DNA from: Lachnospiraceae bacterium
GTDB lineage: Bacteria > Bacillota_A > Clostridia > Lachnospirales > Lachnospiraceae
Direction: 5' to 3'
Assembly (NCBI GenBank): GCA_017435025.1
Contig: JAFSFU010000309.1
Location: 1 to 6,137, forward strand
Length of the DNA stretch: 6,137 bases
The notes beneath the pieces were generated by a model. It was given only the letters and a program-made list of their open reading frames with translations, searched no databases and was not told where the DNA came from. Made by a program: the position numbers and the translations under genes. Position 1 is the stretch's first letter. Every line of letters begins with the position of its first letter. Shown here one piece after another: positions 1 to 6,115 of this stretch.

Positions 1-755
1 CCATCCGCATTGGCCTGCTGGATCTTGAGAATTGCTTCCGCCTGACCTTCTGCCTCTTTGATCCGTTTTTCCTTCTCTGCCTCTGCATGAAGGATCGCAG
101 CCTGCTTATCTGCCTCCGCATCGAGGATTGCGGACTGCTTCTTACCTTCCGCTACAAGGATCGTAGATTTCTTCTCACCTTCGGCTCTCAGGATCGCCTC
201 ACGGCGCTCACGCTCGGCCTTCATCTGCTTCTCCATCGCATCCTGGATTGCTGCCGGCGGAATAATATTCTTCAATTCAACACGGTTTACCTTGATTCCC
301 CACGGGTCTGTCGCAACGTCGAGGGCCGCACGCATCTTTGTATTGATGGTCTCACGGGATGTCAGAGTCTGGTCAAGCTCCAGGTCGCCGATGATATTTC
401 GGAGCATGGTCGCTGTAAGGTTCTCAATCGCCATGATCGGATTTTCCACACCATATGCATAGAGCTTCGGATCAGTAATCTGGAAGAATACAACAGTGTC
501 GATCTTCATTGTAACATTATCCTTTGTGATAACCGGCTGCGGAGGGAAATCCACAACCTGCTCTTTTAAGATCACACGTTTTGCCACACGGTCGATAAAC
601 GGCGCTTTAAAATGGATACCTACATTCCATGTATCAAGGTATGCACCGAGACGTTCCACTACCAGTGCCTGTGCCTGCGGAACAATTCGAATACAAGATG
701 CCAAGATCATCAATACAACAATTAATAAGAGAATCATACTAACAAAACCTAACAT
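1..755 (-). CDS. SPFH/band 7 (stomatin/QmcA-like) membrane protein, partial (C-terminus beyond left edge)
   Basis: This is the N-terminal 251 codons of a stomatin/prohibitin-type membrane scaffold protein. Residues 1-20 form one hydrophobic N-terminal anchor (MLGFVSMILLLIVVLMILAS). The SPFH domain follows at about 23-175, with family signatures RIVPQAQALVVERLG (23-37), GIHFKAPFID (46-55), DNVTMKIDTVVFFQITDP (79-96), NPIMAIENLTATMLRNIIG (105-123) and DPWGIKVNRVELKNI (150-164). From about 175 onward lies a charged, Ala/Glu-rich coiled coil made of 11-residue repeats. Members of the family oligomerise into membrane-associated rings or cages and organise membrane microdomains or regulate membrane proteases. 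The ATG at 755 is preceded by AAAGGAGG with a 9-nt gap, one base after the stop of the NfeD gene. That pairing matches E. coli QmcA-YbbK and other SPFH/NfeD modules. Full-length relatives have roughly 300 residues, so about 50-70 codons are probably missing. The family is certain; the exact orthologue is less so. Confidence 0.95.
   Translation of the reverse strand, partial: MLGFVSMILLLIVVLMILASCIRIVPQAQALVVERLGAYLDTWNVGIHFKAPFIDRVAKRVILKEQVVDFPPQPVITKDNVTMKIDTVVFFQITDPKLYAYGVENPIMAIENLTATMLRNIIGDLELDQTLTSRETINTKMRAALDVATDPWGIKVNRVELKNIIPPAAIQDAMEKQMKAERERREAILRAEGEKKSTILVAEGKKQSAILDAEADKQAAILHAEAEKEKRIKEAEGQAEAILKIQQANAD
33..194 (-). repeat. Tandem 33-bp degenerate repeat encoding hendecad coiled coil of the SPFH protein
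   Basis: Residues 188-241 of the SPFH protein fall into consecutive 11-residue units: ILRAEGEKKST, ILVAEGKKQSA, ILDAEADKQAA, ILHAEAEKEKR, then a 10-residue unit IKEAEGQAEA, followed by ILK. The pattern is I-L-x-A-E-G/A-x-K-x-x-x. The DNA is diverged between units, so this is a protein-level periodicity rather than a recent DNA expansion. An 11-residue period predicts a nearly straight or slightly right-handed coiled coil, as known in the C-terminal helices of SPFH proteins. Confidence 0.8.
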
Positions 756-756
756 A

Positions 757-1197
757 TTATCTGTCCTCCTTTATTCTGTCTACGATTAGTTTCACGCCGC
801 GGATCTCCCGGATCACCACGGTCTCTCCTTCCGGGATCACCACAGTCTCATCTGCTGCTCTCGCAGTCCATTCCTGACCATTCACAACTGCTGCTCCTTT
901 GGAAAGCTCATTGTTGATCTCCGCAGTCACTCTCGCCTTTTTTCCGATCAGTCCCATCGCGTTCGTATTTATGGTCCCCTTGTTCACATACTTGGCTGCA
1001 AACGGCCTCGTAAAGAACAGAAGAACAAATGAAACGATCAGAAATAAAACCAACTGCGTCTTAACGGAAAGTCCTGCCAGTGCTGCCAGAAAGGCTGCAA
1101 CGGCACCTCCGGCAAACCAGATTGTCGTCAGAGCCATGGTATTGACCTCAATTGCGACAAACAATACGATTACTACAAGCCAGCCAATCATTGTCAT
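757..1197 (-). CDS. NfeD-like short membrane protein with C-terminal OB-fold
   Basis: This 146-residue protein has the short NfeD layout. Closely packed hydrophobic segments at about 4-18, 22-43 and 48-63 are followed by a soluble C-terminal domain at about 80-145, expected to be an OB-fold. Family features are ALTTIWFAGGAVAAF (22-36), GLIGKKARVTAEI (82-94), NGQEWTARA (106-114) and VIREIRGVKLIVDR (128-141). It lacks the N-terminal ClpP-like serine protease domain of long NfeD proteins. Short NfeD proteins are encoded next to SPFH proteins and are thought to be membrane partners or modulators of them, as here: its stop is 1 nt before the SPFH start. I chose the ATG at 1197 because GGGAG at 1205-1209 sits 7 nt upstream. 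An in-frame ATG at 1230 would overlap the methyltransferase gene and adds a charged extension that the family lacks; ATG 1191 is a weaker alternative. Confidence 0.92.
   Translation of the reverse strand: MTMIGWLVVIVLFVAIEVNTMALTTIWFAGGAVAAFLAALAGLSVKTQLVLFLIVSFVLLFFTRPFAAKYVNKGTINTNAMGLIGKKARVTAEINNELSKGAAVVNGQEWTARAADETVVIPEGETVVIREIRGVKLIVDRIKEDR
765..772 (-). promoter_or_regulatory. Ribosome binding site of the SPFH gene, inside the nfeD-like gene
   Basis: The minus strand reads AAAGGAGG, 9 nt before the ATG at 755. It overlaps the last codons of the upstream NfeD gene (the Lys-Glu-Asp stretch before its stop). This fixes the SPFH start and implies translational coupling. Confidence 0.85.
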
Positions 1198-1201
1198 ATC
1201 A

Positions 1202-1984
1202 TCACTCCCGTCTTTGACGTGCTGTCTCAAACATCAGAATCGCTGCTGCGATTGCAGCATTCAGAGATTCTACCTTTCCAGCCATCGGAATCTTCACCCA
1301 TGTATCTGCCATATTGGATAATTCATCGGTCAGGCCATTTCCTTCATTTCCGATCAGAAAGCCGATATCTCCGGTGTAATCTTCCTGATCGTAATTATTT
1401 TTTCCTCCCAGATGGGCCGCATAAAGATGAACGCCTCTTTCCTGCAGCTCTCTGACAGTCTTTTTAATATCATCCGTATAGAAAAACGGAACACGGAACA
1501 CAGATCCCATCGTGGAACGGATCACCTTTGGATTGTAAATATCAACAGTATCATGACTCATGATCAAACCGGTGATCCCGGCGCCCTCTCCGGCTCTTAA
1601 GATCGTGCCCAGATTACCAGGATCCTGCAGATTTTCCAGGATCATCAGATGCGCTGGAGTCTCTGCTTTTAAGAGATCATCAATTCCATATTCATACTGG
1701 CGGATCAACGCCAGAACTCCCTGCGGCGTCTGGGTATCGGACATGTGCTCGAACACAAAATCCGCCACCTCTTCATACCTGGGATATCCTTTTAAGAATG
1801 CTTCATTTTCCGGATTTTTCCGAAAGCTCTCCGAAACAAACAGCTTCACTGTCCTCTCTTTCGGCAGTTCCGCCACCATACGGACTCCTTCCACAACGAA
1901 AAGCTTCTGCTCGTTTCTTGCTTTCGCTTTTTTCTTTAATTCTATGACATTCTTCACCTGTTCGTTCTTGGTGCTGCTGATCAT
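1202..1984 (-). CDS. TrmH/SpoU-family RNA 2'-O-methyltransferase (probably 23S rRNA)
   Basis: This 260-residue SPOUT-class enzyme transfers a methyl group from S-adenosylmethionine to a ribose 2'-OH of RNA, in the cytoplasm. The N-terminal substrate-binding domain (about 1-100) carries FVVEGVRMVAEL (29-40) and SDTQTPQGVLAL (82-93). The knotted catalytic domain (about 112-258) carries all three SpoU motifs. Motif 1 is ENLQDPGNLGTILR (117-130), with Asn118 and the expected catalytic Arg130. Motif 2 is FLIGNEGNGL (209-218), with Glu214. Motif 3 is KIPMAGKVESLNAAIA (231-246), with Asn242. The size and N-terminal domain fit the RlmB/TsnR/YsgA group better than the tRNA enzymes TrmH or TrmL. B. subtilis YsgA (RlmP) methylates the 23S A-loop, but I cannot assign this protein's target nucleotide. 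The ATG at 1984 is 1 nt after the nadE stop, with GGAGG 6 nt upstream. A longer frame opening at 2041 would overlap nadE and is not supported. Confidence 0.95.
   Translation of the reverse strand: MISSTKNEQVKNVIELKKKAKARNEQKLFVVEGVRMVAELPKERTVKLFVSESFRKNPENEAFLKGYPRYEEVADFVFEHMSDTQTPQGVLALIRQYEYGIDDLLKAETPAHLMILENLQDPGNLGTILRAGEGAGITGLIMSHDTVDIYNPKVIRSTMGSVFRVPFFYTDDIKKTVRELQERGVHLYAAHLGGKNNYDQEDYTGDIGFLIGNEGNGLTDELSNMADTWVKIPMAGKVESLNAAIAAAILMFETARQRRE
1205..1209 (-). promoter_or_regulatory. Ribosome binding site deciding the NfeD start
   Basis: GGGAG on the minus strand lies 7 nt before the ATG at 1197 and overlaps the last Arg-Glu codons of the methyltransferase gene. It supports the 1197 start over the longer frame opening at 1230. 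Confidence 0.7.
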
Positions 1985-1985
1985 C

Positions 1986-3911
1986 TTAAACCTCCGGTCG
2001 AATGGATTCCAGCTCATCCATCCAGATTCTTCTTGCCGCATCGGACGGCATTCTCAGATCGCCTCTCGGAGAAACTGCAACAGAACCAACCTTCGGGCCG
2101 TCCGGAAGACAGGAACGTTTAAACTGCTGAGCGAAGAATCTGCGGTAGAAGGTATTTAACCACTTGTAGATCACTTCGTCGCTGTATTCACCCTTGAACG
2201 CAATCTTTGCAAGGCGGAAGATCTTGGACGGACGGTAACCGTATCGTAAAATATAAAACATGAAGAAATCATGTAACTCGTACGGTCCCACTAAGTCCTC
2301 GGTCTTCTGGGAGATCTGTCCCTCAGTCGGCGGAAGAAGTTCCGGACTTACCGGTGTATCTAAAATATCGTACAGAACATTCTGCAGTTCTTCATCACCG
2401 CAGGTATCTGCATAGTAACGTACCAGATGACGAACCAGCGTCTTCGGAACAGATGTGTTCACACCGTACATGGACATATGATCACCGTTGTACGTAGCCC
2501 AGCCGAGAGCCAATTCGGACATATCGCCGGTACCGATCACAAGACCGCCGTTCTTGTTGGCCAGATCCATCAGGACCTGGGTTCTCTCACGAGCCTGAGA
2601 ATTTTCGTAAGTAACATCATGTACATTTGCGTCGTGTCCGAGATCGCGGAAATGCACGTTTACCGCTTCTTTGATCACAACTTCTTTCAGCTCTGCACCC
2701 AATTTCTCAGTCAAAAGACATGCATTGTTGTAGGTTCGGTCTGTAGTGCCAAAACACGGCATGGTAACAGAAAGAATATTCTTTCTCGGAATATTTAACA
2801 TATCGAAGGCTCTCGCCATAACAAGAAGAGCCAGTGTGGAGTCAAGACCGCCGGAAATACCGATCACAGCATTCTTGCATCCGGTGTGCGCCAGACGTTT
2901 TTTAAGACCCAGTGCCTGAATGGTCAGAATCTCCTCGCATCGAGCTGCTCTTGTCGCCTCATCGGACGGAACAAACGGTGCCGGATCGATAAAGCGATTC
3001 AGTTCCAGTTCCTCGTCATCCAGCTCGAACTCAACGAAATCATAATCTTCCATATTTGCATTCATCTGGAAGGTCGTCATTCTGCGGCGTTCACTGCGAA
3101 TTCTCTCCAGATCCAGATCCGCATAGGTCACACCGTTGGCAAAACGTTTGGATGCCGCAAGAACCGTACCGTTTTCAGCAATGATATTGTGACCGCCGAA
3201 AACAAGGTCCTGGGTGGATTCACCCTCGCCCGCATTGGCATAAATATAGCCGCAAACCAGTCTTGCAGACTGACCGGAGATCAGATTGGTTCTGTAAATA
3301 TGCTTTCCTGTTGTCTCATCGCTGGCAGAGCAGTTTACGATCACAGTCGCACCGGCCATCGCATGGGAAATACTCGGCGGGTTCATAACCCACACATCCT
3401 CACAGATCTCACCGCCGATCACAAGACCAGGGATATTGACACATGTAAATAAAATATTGCTGCCGAATGGAACATAAGACTCATTCCACTCCACCTCTTC
3501 CGGAGCCTTCGGACCCGGATTGAAATGTCTCAGTTCATAGAACTCCGAATAATTCGGCATATTCATCTTTGTCACAAGACCCAGAAGCTCACCATTCCAG
3601 ATCGCTGCTGCTACATTGTACAGTTTTCCGTTCTTTTCCCACGGGAGACCGACAAATGCCAGCATATCCATACCCTCTGTCTTTTCGATCAGCTTCTTTA
3701 ATTCCTCTTTTGCTTTTTCAACCAGAACATCCTGAAGGAACAGATCGCCGCAGGTGTAACCTGTCAGACACAATTCCGGAAATACCATAATCTTGGCACC
3801 CTTTTCTCTTCCCTCTTCGATCATTTCCCAGACCTTCTCCGCATTATAGACAGGATCTGCAACTTTAATGTCCGGGGTAGCGGCCGCAACGCGGATAAAA
3901 CCATCTTTCAT
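1986..3911 (-). CDS. nadE: Glutamine-dependent NAD+ synthetase
   Basis: This 641-residue, two-domain enzyme catalyses the last step of NAD+ synthesis: nicotinic acid adenine dinucleotide + ATP + glutamine to NAD+ + AMP + PPi + glutamate. Residues 1 to about 290 form a nitrilase-type glutaminase domain with a complete Glu-Lys-Cys triad: Glu46 in FPELCLTGYTCGDLF, Lys115 in VTKMNMPNYSEFYE and Cys170 in GGEICEDVWV. Residues from about 325 to 641 form the ATP-pyrophosphatase synthetase domain. It has the PP-loop GISGGLDSTLA (351-361), MPCFGTTDRTYNNA (384-397), GTGDMSELALGWATYNGDH (460-478) and SPELLPPTEGQISQKTEDL (522-540). The length is normal and both active sites look intact. The ATG at 3911 is chosen because AAGGAG (3919-3924) lies 7 nt upstream; in-frame ATGs at 3935 and 3929 lie before that site. 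The gene follows the MATE gene by 37 nt and is followed within 1 nt by the methyltransferase gene. Cytoplasmic. Confidence 0.98.
   Translation of the reverse strand: MKDGFIRVAAATPDIKVADPVYNAEKVWEMIEEGREKGAKIMVFPELCLTGYTCGDLFLQDVLVEKAKEELKKLIEKTEGMDMLAFVGLPWEKNGKLYNVAAAIWNGELLGLVTKMNMPNYSEFYELRHFNPGPKAPEEVEWNESYVPFGSNILFTCVNIPGLVIGGEICEDVWVMNPPSISHAMAGATVIVNCSASDETTGKHIYRTNLISGQSARLVCGYIYANAGEGESTQDLVFGGHNIIAENGTVLAASKRFANGVTYADLDLERIRSERRRMTTFQMNANMEDYDFVEFELDDEELELNRFIDPAPFVPSDEATRAARCEEILTIQALGLKKRLAHTGCKNAVIGISGGLDSTLALLVMARAFDMLNIPRKNILSVTMPCFGTTDRTYNNACLLTEKLGAELKEVVIKEAVNVHFRDLGHDANVHDVTYENSQARERTQVLMDLANKNGGLVIGTGDMSELALGWATYNGDHMSMYGVNTSVPKTLVRHLVRYYADTCGDEELQNVLYDILDTPVSPELLPPTEGQISQKTEDLVGPYELHDFFMFYILRYGYRPSKIFRLAKIAFKGEYSDEVIYKWLNTFYRRFFAQQFKRSCLPDGPKVGSVAVSPRGDLRMPSDAARRIWMDELESIRPEV
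1991..1995 (-). promoter_or_regulatory. Ribosome binding site of the RNA methyltransferase, inside nadE
   Basis: GGAGG on the minus strand falls in the last codons of nadE (Pro-Glu-Val) and 6 nt before the ATG at 1984. It decides this start and suggests coupling of the two genes. Confidence 0.85.
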
Positions 3912-3918
3912 AAGTTTA

Positions 3919-3924
3919 CTCCTT
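3919..3924 (-). promoter_or_regulatory. Ribosome binding site deciding the nadE start
   Basis: AAGGAG on the minus strand lies 7 nt before the ATG at 3911, in the 37-nt gap after the MATE stop. It excludes the upstream in-frame ATGs (3935, 3929). The gap holds no hairpin with a T-run, so there is no sign of a terminator between the two genes. Confidence 0.85.
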
Positions 3925-3948
3925 TTCATAAACATGGATTCGTTTCTA

Positions 3949-5313
3949 CTAAATTTCTATTTCTTCAGGCTTAGGAAGCCATTTTCCTTTCCATATATAA
4001 AGGGTATCCAGTAACGTCGTTCCAAACCAGGTAATCGGATAACAGAGCATAACTGCCTCGTAACTTGGAAATAACGGTACCAGAAGATTGATGTAGATCA
4101 TACGGAGCACACACATATTGCTGACAGAAAATGCCATTGAGTACATGGTCTTTCCTGCACCTCGCATAGTTCCCATCAGAACCTGATGAACCGGCAGCAG
4201 CACATAGAACGGAATGATCATTCGCATCGTAATGGTACCGTAACGGATCACTTCCGGTTCTGTACTGAAAATACGGACAAGCTGCGGTGCAAATCCAAAC
4301 AGGATCGTACTGACAACACCCACGTAGATCATACAGATAATAATATTCTCTTTAATTCCTTTTTTCACTCGTTCCGGCTTTCGCGCACCGATGTTTTGTC
4401 CGGTAAAAGTGGTAGCCGCCAGACAAAAGCTCTGCATCGGCAGCTGGGCAAAACCATCAATCTTGAGATAGCATCCAAATCCCGCCATCGCCATCGCACC
4501 GTAAGCATTGATATTGGCCTGTACGATAACATTCGACAGGGAAATGATCGAATGCTGGAATCCGGTCGGAAGTCCGGTTGTCAGGATCATCCTGACCATA
4601 GGTTTATTTAGCTTGATCTTTTTAAAATCCAGTCGGTAAATATCCTCCGCCTTAGCAAGAGTCCGGAGACATAATACCATGGACAGCGCCTGTGCAATGA
4701 CCGTTGCGATCGCAACGCCTTCCACGCCCATTCCGCCGATCACTACAAACAAAATATCCAAAATAATATTTGTGACCGAGGATGCCGCAAGAAAGTACAA
4801 TGGATTTTTGGAATCACCTACGGCTCGCAGGATTCCGGCAGCCATATTGTAAGTCAGATTAAACAGCGAACCTGCAAAAAAGATCCGGAAGTAGATCACG
4901 GAATTCGGCATTACCTCTTCCGGCGTTCCCATCATGCGAAGAATTGCAGGCGAGAAAGCAATACCGACAAAGATCAGGATGATTCCGCCGATAAAACAGA
5001 GCCCGATAGAAGTATGGACCGCCTGCTGCATTTTCGTCTCGTTTCTTGCACCGTAATACTGGGATATGATCACACCGGCACCGGTCGAAATGCCAAGAAA
5101 CATGCCAATGATCAGGTTGATCAGAGAATTGCTGGAACTTACTGCCGCTAACGCCTCGCTTCCGATGAACTGTCCCACAACAATGGAGTCCACCGTATTG
5201 TAAAGCTGCTGTAAAAGATTTCCCAGAAGAAGCGGGACCGCAAATGCGATCAGCTGTCTCCAGATCACACCTTCCGTCATCATCATTGCCTGTTTTTTCT
5301 TACCTGCAGCCAT
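3949..5313 (-). CDS. MATE-family multidrug/cation antiporter
   Basis: This 454-residue polytopic inner-membrane protein is the usual length for the family. About twelve hydrophobic segments are visible, in two homologous halves. The internal symmetry shows in paired motifs: QYYGAR (85-90) against QNIGAR (306-311), and GILRAVGDSKNP (160-171) against GTMRGAGKT (381-389). The N-half signature is LLLGNLLQQLYNTVDSIVVG (28-47), followed by GISTGAGVIISQYYGA (74-89). MATE proteins export cationic drugs or metabolites in exchange for Na+ or H+; the substrate here cannot be read from the sequence. The start at 5313 has GGGAGG (5321-5326) 7 nt upstream. The N-terminus (MAAGKKKQ) is a short basic cytoplasmic segment. 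It is the first gene after a strong-looking promoter and lies 37 nt before nadE, so it is probably the head of the operon. No frameshift or missing segment is seen. Confidence 0.95.
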   Translation of the reverse strand: MAAGKKKQAMMMTEGVIWRQLIAFAVPLLLGNLLQQLYNTVDSIVVGQFIGSEALAAVSSSNSLINLIIGMFLGISTGAGVIISQYYGARNETKMQQAVHTSIGLCFIGGIILIFVGIAFSPAILRMMGTPEEVMPNSVIYFRIFFAGSLFNLTYNMAAGILRAVGDSKNPLYFLAASSVTNIILDILFVVIGGMGVEGVAIATVIAQALSMVLCLRTLAKAEDIYRLDFKKIKLNKPMVRMILTTGLPTGFQHSIISLSNVIVQANINAYGAMAMAGFGCYLKIDGFAQLPMQSFCLAATTFTGQNIGARKPERVKKGIKENIIICMIYVGVVSTILFGFAPQLVRIFSTEPEVIRYGTITMRMIIPFYVLLPVHQVLMGTMRGAGKTMYSMAFSVSNMCVLRMIYINLLVPLFPSYEAVMLCYPITWFGTTLLDTLYIWKGKWLPKPEEIEI

Positions 5314-5333
5314 AAAAAGCCCTCCCTTTCCGA

Positions 5334-5362
5334 TGTTGCATACGCAGGGATCTGCTGTTGCA
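5334..5362. repeat. Direct repeat TGTTGCA x2 (22-bp period) in the MATE leader, possible operator
   Basis: The plus strand has TGTTGCA at 5334-5340 and again at 5356-5362, 22 bp apart or about two helical turns. Between them is a small imperfect inverted repeat (CGCAG...CTGCTG). The block lies just downstream of the predicted start site of the operon promoter, where a repressor could act. No regulator gene is present in the window, and a 7-bp repeat can occur by chance. Confidence 0.25.
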
Positions 5363-5375
5363 CAGCTCTGCTCTC

Positions 5376-5404
5376 ATTATACACTCTTTTCTGAAAAAAT
5401 GGAA
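5376..5404 (-). promoter_or_regulatory. Sigma-A-type promoter for the MATE-nadE operon
   Basis: On the minus strand there is a perfect -10 TATAAT at 5376-5381 and a weak -35 TTCCAT at 5399-5404, separated by 17 nt. Transcription would start near 5369, giving a leader of about 56 nt before the ATG at 5313. No riboswitch-like fold is evident in so short a leader. The prediction rests on consensus matching only. Confidence 0.65.
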
Positions 5405-5429
5405 GATTTGTAACTAATGAGGTGCAAAT

Positions 5430-5449
5430 TTGTCGGTTCCTGTGATAAA
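5430..5449 (+). promoter_or_regulatory. Possible extended -10 promoter for tcdA
   Basis: TGTGATAAA at 5441-5449 resembles an extended -10 (TGn followed by GATAAA, 4 of 6 matches). No good -35 lies at the right distance; the nearby TTGTCG at 5430-5435 is too close. Transcription would begin near 5456, just before the ribosome binding site, so the leader would be very short. This is the best candidate in the 160-nt divergent region, but it is weak. Confidence 0.3.
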
Positions 5450-5459
5450 CTATTAACAG

Positions 5460-5465
5460 AAGGAG
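5460..5465 (+). promoter_or_regulatory. Ribosome binding site deciding the tcdA start
   Basis: AAGGAG lies 8 nt before the ATG at 5474. In-frame ATGs at 5468 (gap of 2 nt, too close) and 5477 (gap of 11 nt) are less well placed. An upstream in-frame ATG at 5417 lies before the site and is rejected. Confidence 0.75.
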
Positions 5466-5473
5466 ATATGATT

Positions 5474-6115
5474 ATGATGAATGAGATTTTTATCCGCACT
5501 TCCCAGATTCTCGGCGAAGTCGGTTTCACAAAATTACAAAACGCTTCCGTGGCAGTATTTGGCCTCGGCGGTGTCGGTTCCCACTGTGCGGAGGCACTGG
5601 CCCGTTCCGGTGTCGGCACACTCTTTCTGATCGATTCCGATACCGTCGCGCCGTCCAACATCAATCGCCAGAGTATCGCCCTGATCAGCACGATCGGTCG
5701 CAAAAAAACTGAAGTATTAAAAGAAAAGATCGCAGATATCAATCCAGATTGTAAAGTCTTTCTCTGCGACGCTTTCGTTCTTCCGGAAAACATGAACGAA
5801 GTATTTTCTCTTTGTCCGGAGAAACCGGATTACATCATCGATGCCATTGACACAGTCAGTGCAAAACTGGCTCTTGTTTCCTATGCCAAGGAGCACGCAA
5901 TCCCCATCCTTTGTTCTATGGGTACCGGAAACAAGCTGCATCCGGAATTATTTAAAATTGCCGATATCAGTAAAACCAGTGTCTGTCCGCTCTGCCGTGT
6001 GATGCGCCGGGAACTGAAAAAGAGAAAATACTTCGTTCATGTTTTCCGGAAGAACGAAAGCGTCGCAGAGAAAGACTTTACAATCTGGATTGATATCTGC
6101 GATCTTTTCTTTTAA
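5474..6115 (+). CDS. tcdA: tRNA threonylcarbamoyladenosine dehydratase (TcdA/CsdL, ThiF/MoeB family), 3' part replaced by an inverted copy
   Basis: TcdA is an E1-like enzyme that uses ATP to cyclise tRNA t6A37 to ct6A37. Residues 1 to about 183 are a good match. The glycine-rich nucleotide loop is VFGLGGVGSHCAEALARSG (28-46). ATP-contacting residues lie in LIDSDTVAPSNINRQ (52-66) and GRKKTEVL (75-82). Then come DAIDTVSAKLAL (123-134), the TcdA-type CSMGTGNKLHP (147-157) and CPLCRVMRRELKKR (171-184). After about residue 183 the frame enters the reverse complement of 5695-5813, so residues to the stop at 6113-6115 are an antisense reading of this gene and not a TcdA domain. The family's own C-terminal segment (roughly 50-80 residues in relatives, ending with a conserved helix) is absent. 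The real coding sequence therefore ends as reliable data near 6018-6025. The start at 5474 is set by AAGGAG 8 nt upstream. The gene is divergent from the MATE operon. Identity of the N-terminal part is secure; the end is not. Confidence 0.88.
   Translation: MMNEIFIRTSQILGEVGFTKLQNASVAVFGLGGVGSHCAEALARSGVGTLFLIDSDTVAPSNINRQSIALISTIGRKKTEVLKEKIADINPDCKVFLCDAFVLPENMNEVFSLCPEKPDYIIDAIDTVSAKLALVSYAKEHAIPILCSMGTGNKLHPELFKIADISKTSVCPLCRVMRRELKKRKYFVHVFRKNESVAEKDFTIWIDICDLFF
5695..5813 (+). repeat. Left arm of a perfect 119-nt inverted repeat (within tcdA)
   Basis: Base-by-base comparison shows 5695-5813 is the exact reverse complement of 6019-6137; each paired position sums to 11832. The match stops at 5814/6018 (G opposite A). 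This arm is in the natural place in tcdA, encoding about residues 75-113, including GRKKTEVL, so it is the original copy. Confidence 0.97.

Noticed and set aside
87..569. Plus-strand 160-codon open frame with Leu/Arg-rich repetitive sequence
   Set aside because: Its repetitiveness is the antisense reading of the SPFH coiled-coil repeats; the minus-strand protein explains the region fully.
2886..3452. Plus-strand 188-codon open frame inside nadE
   Set aside because: It is a shadow of nadE, which has intact catalytic motifs on the minus strand; the frame has no domain or ribosome binding site.
5377..5793. Minus-strand 138-codon open frame overlapping tcdA and the intergenic region
   Set aside because: It is antisense to the conserved TcdA N-terminus, shows no recognisable domain, and crosses the predicted operon promoter.
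5717..5941. A 74-codon minus-strand frame whose C-terminal peptide is identical to the TcdA tail
   Set aside because: The identity arises only because the 119-nt arms are inverse copies. It has no ribosome binding site and lies antisense to conserved tcdA sequence.
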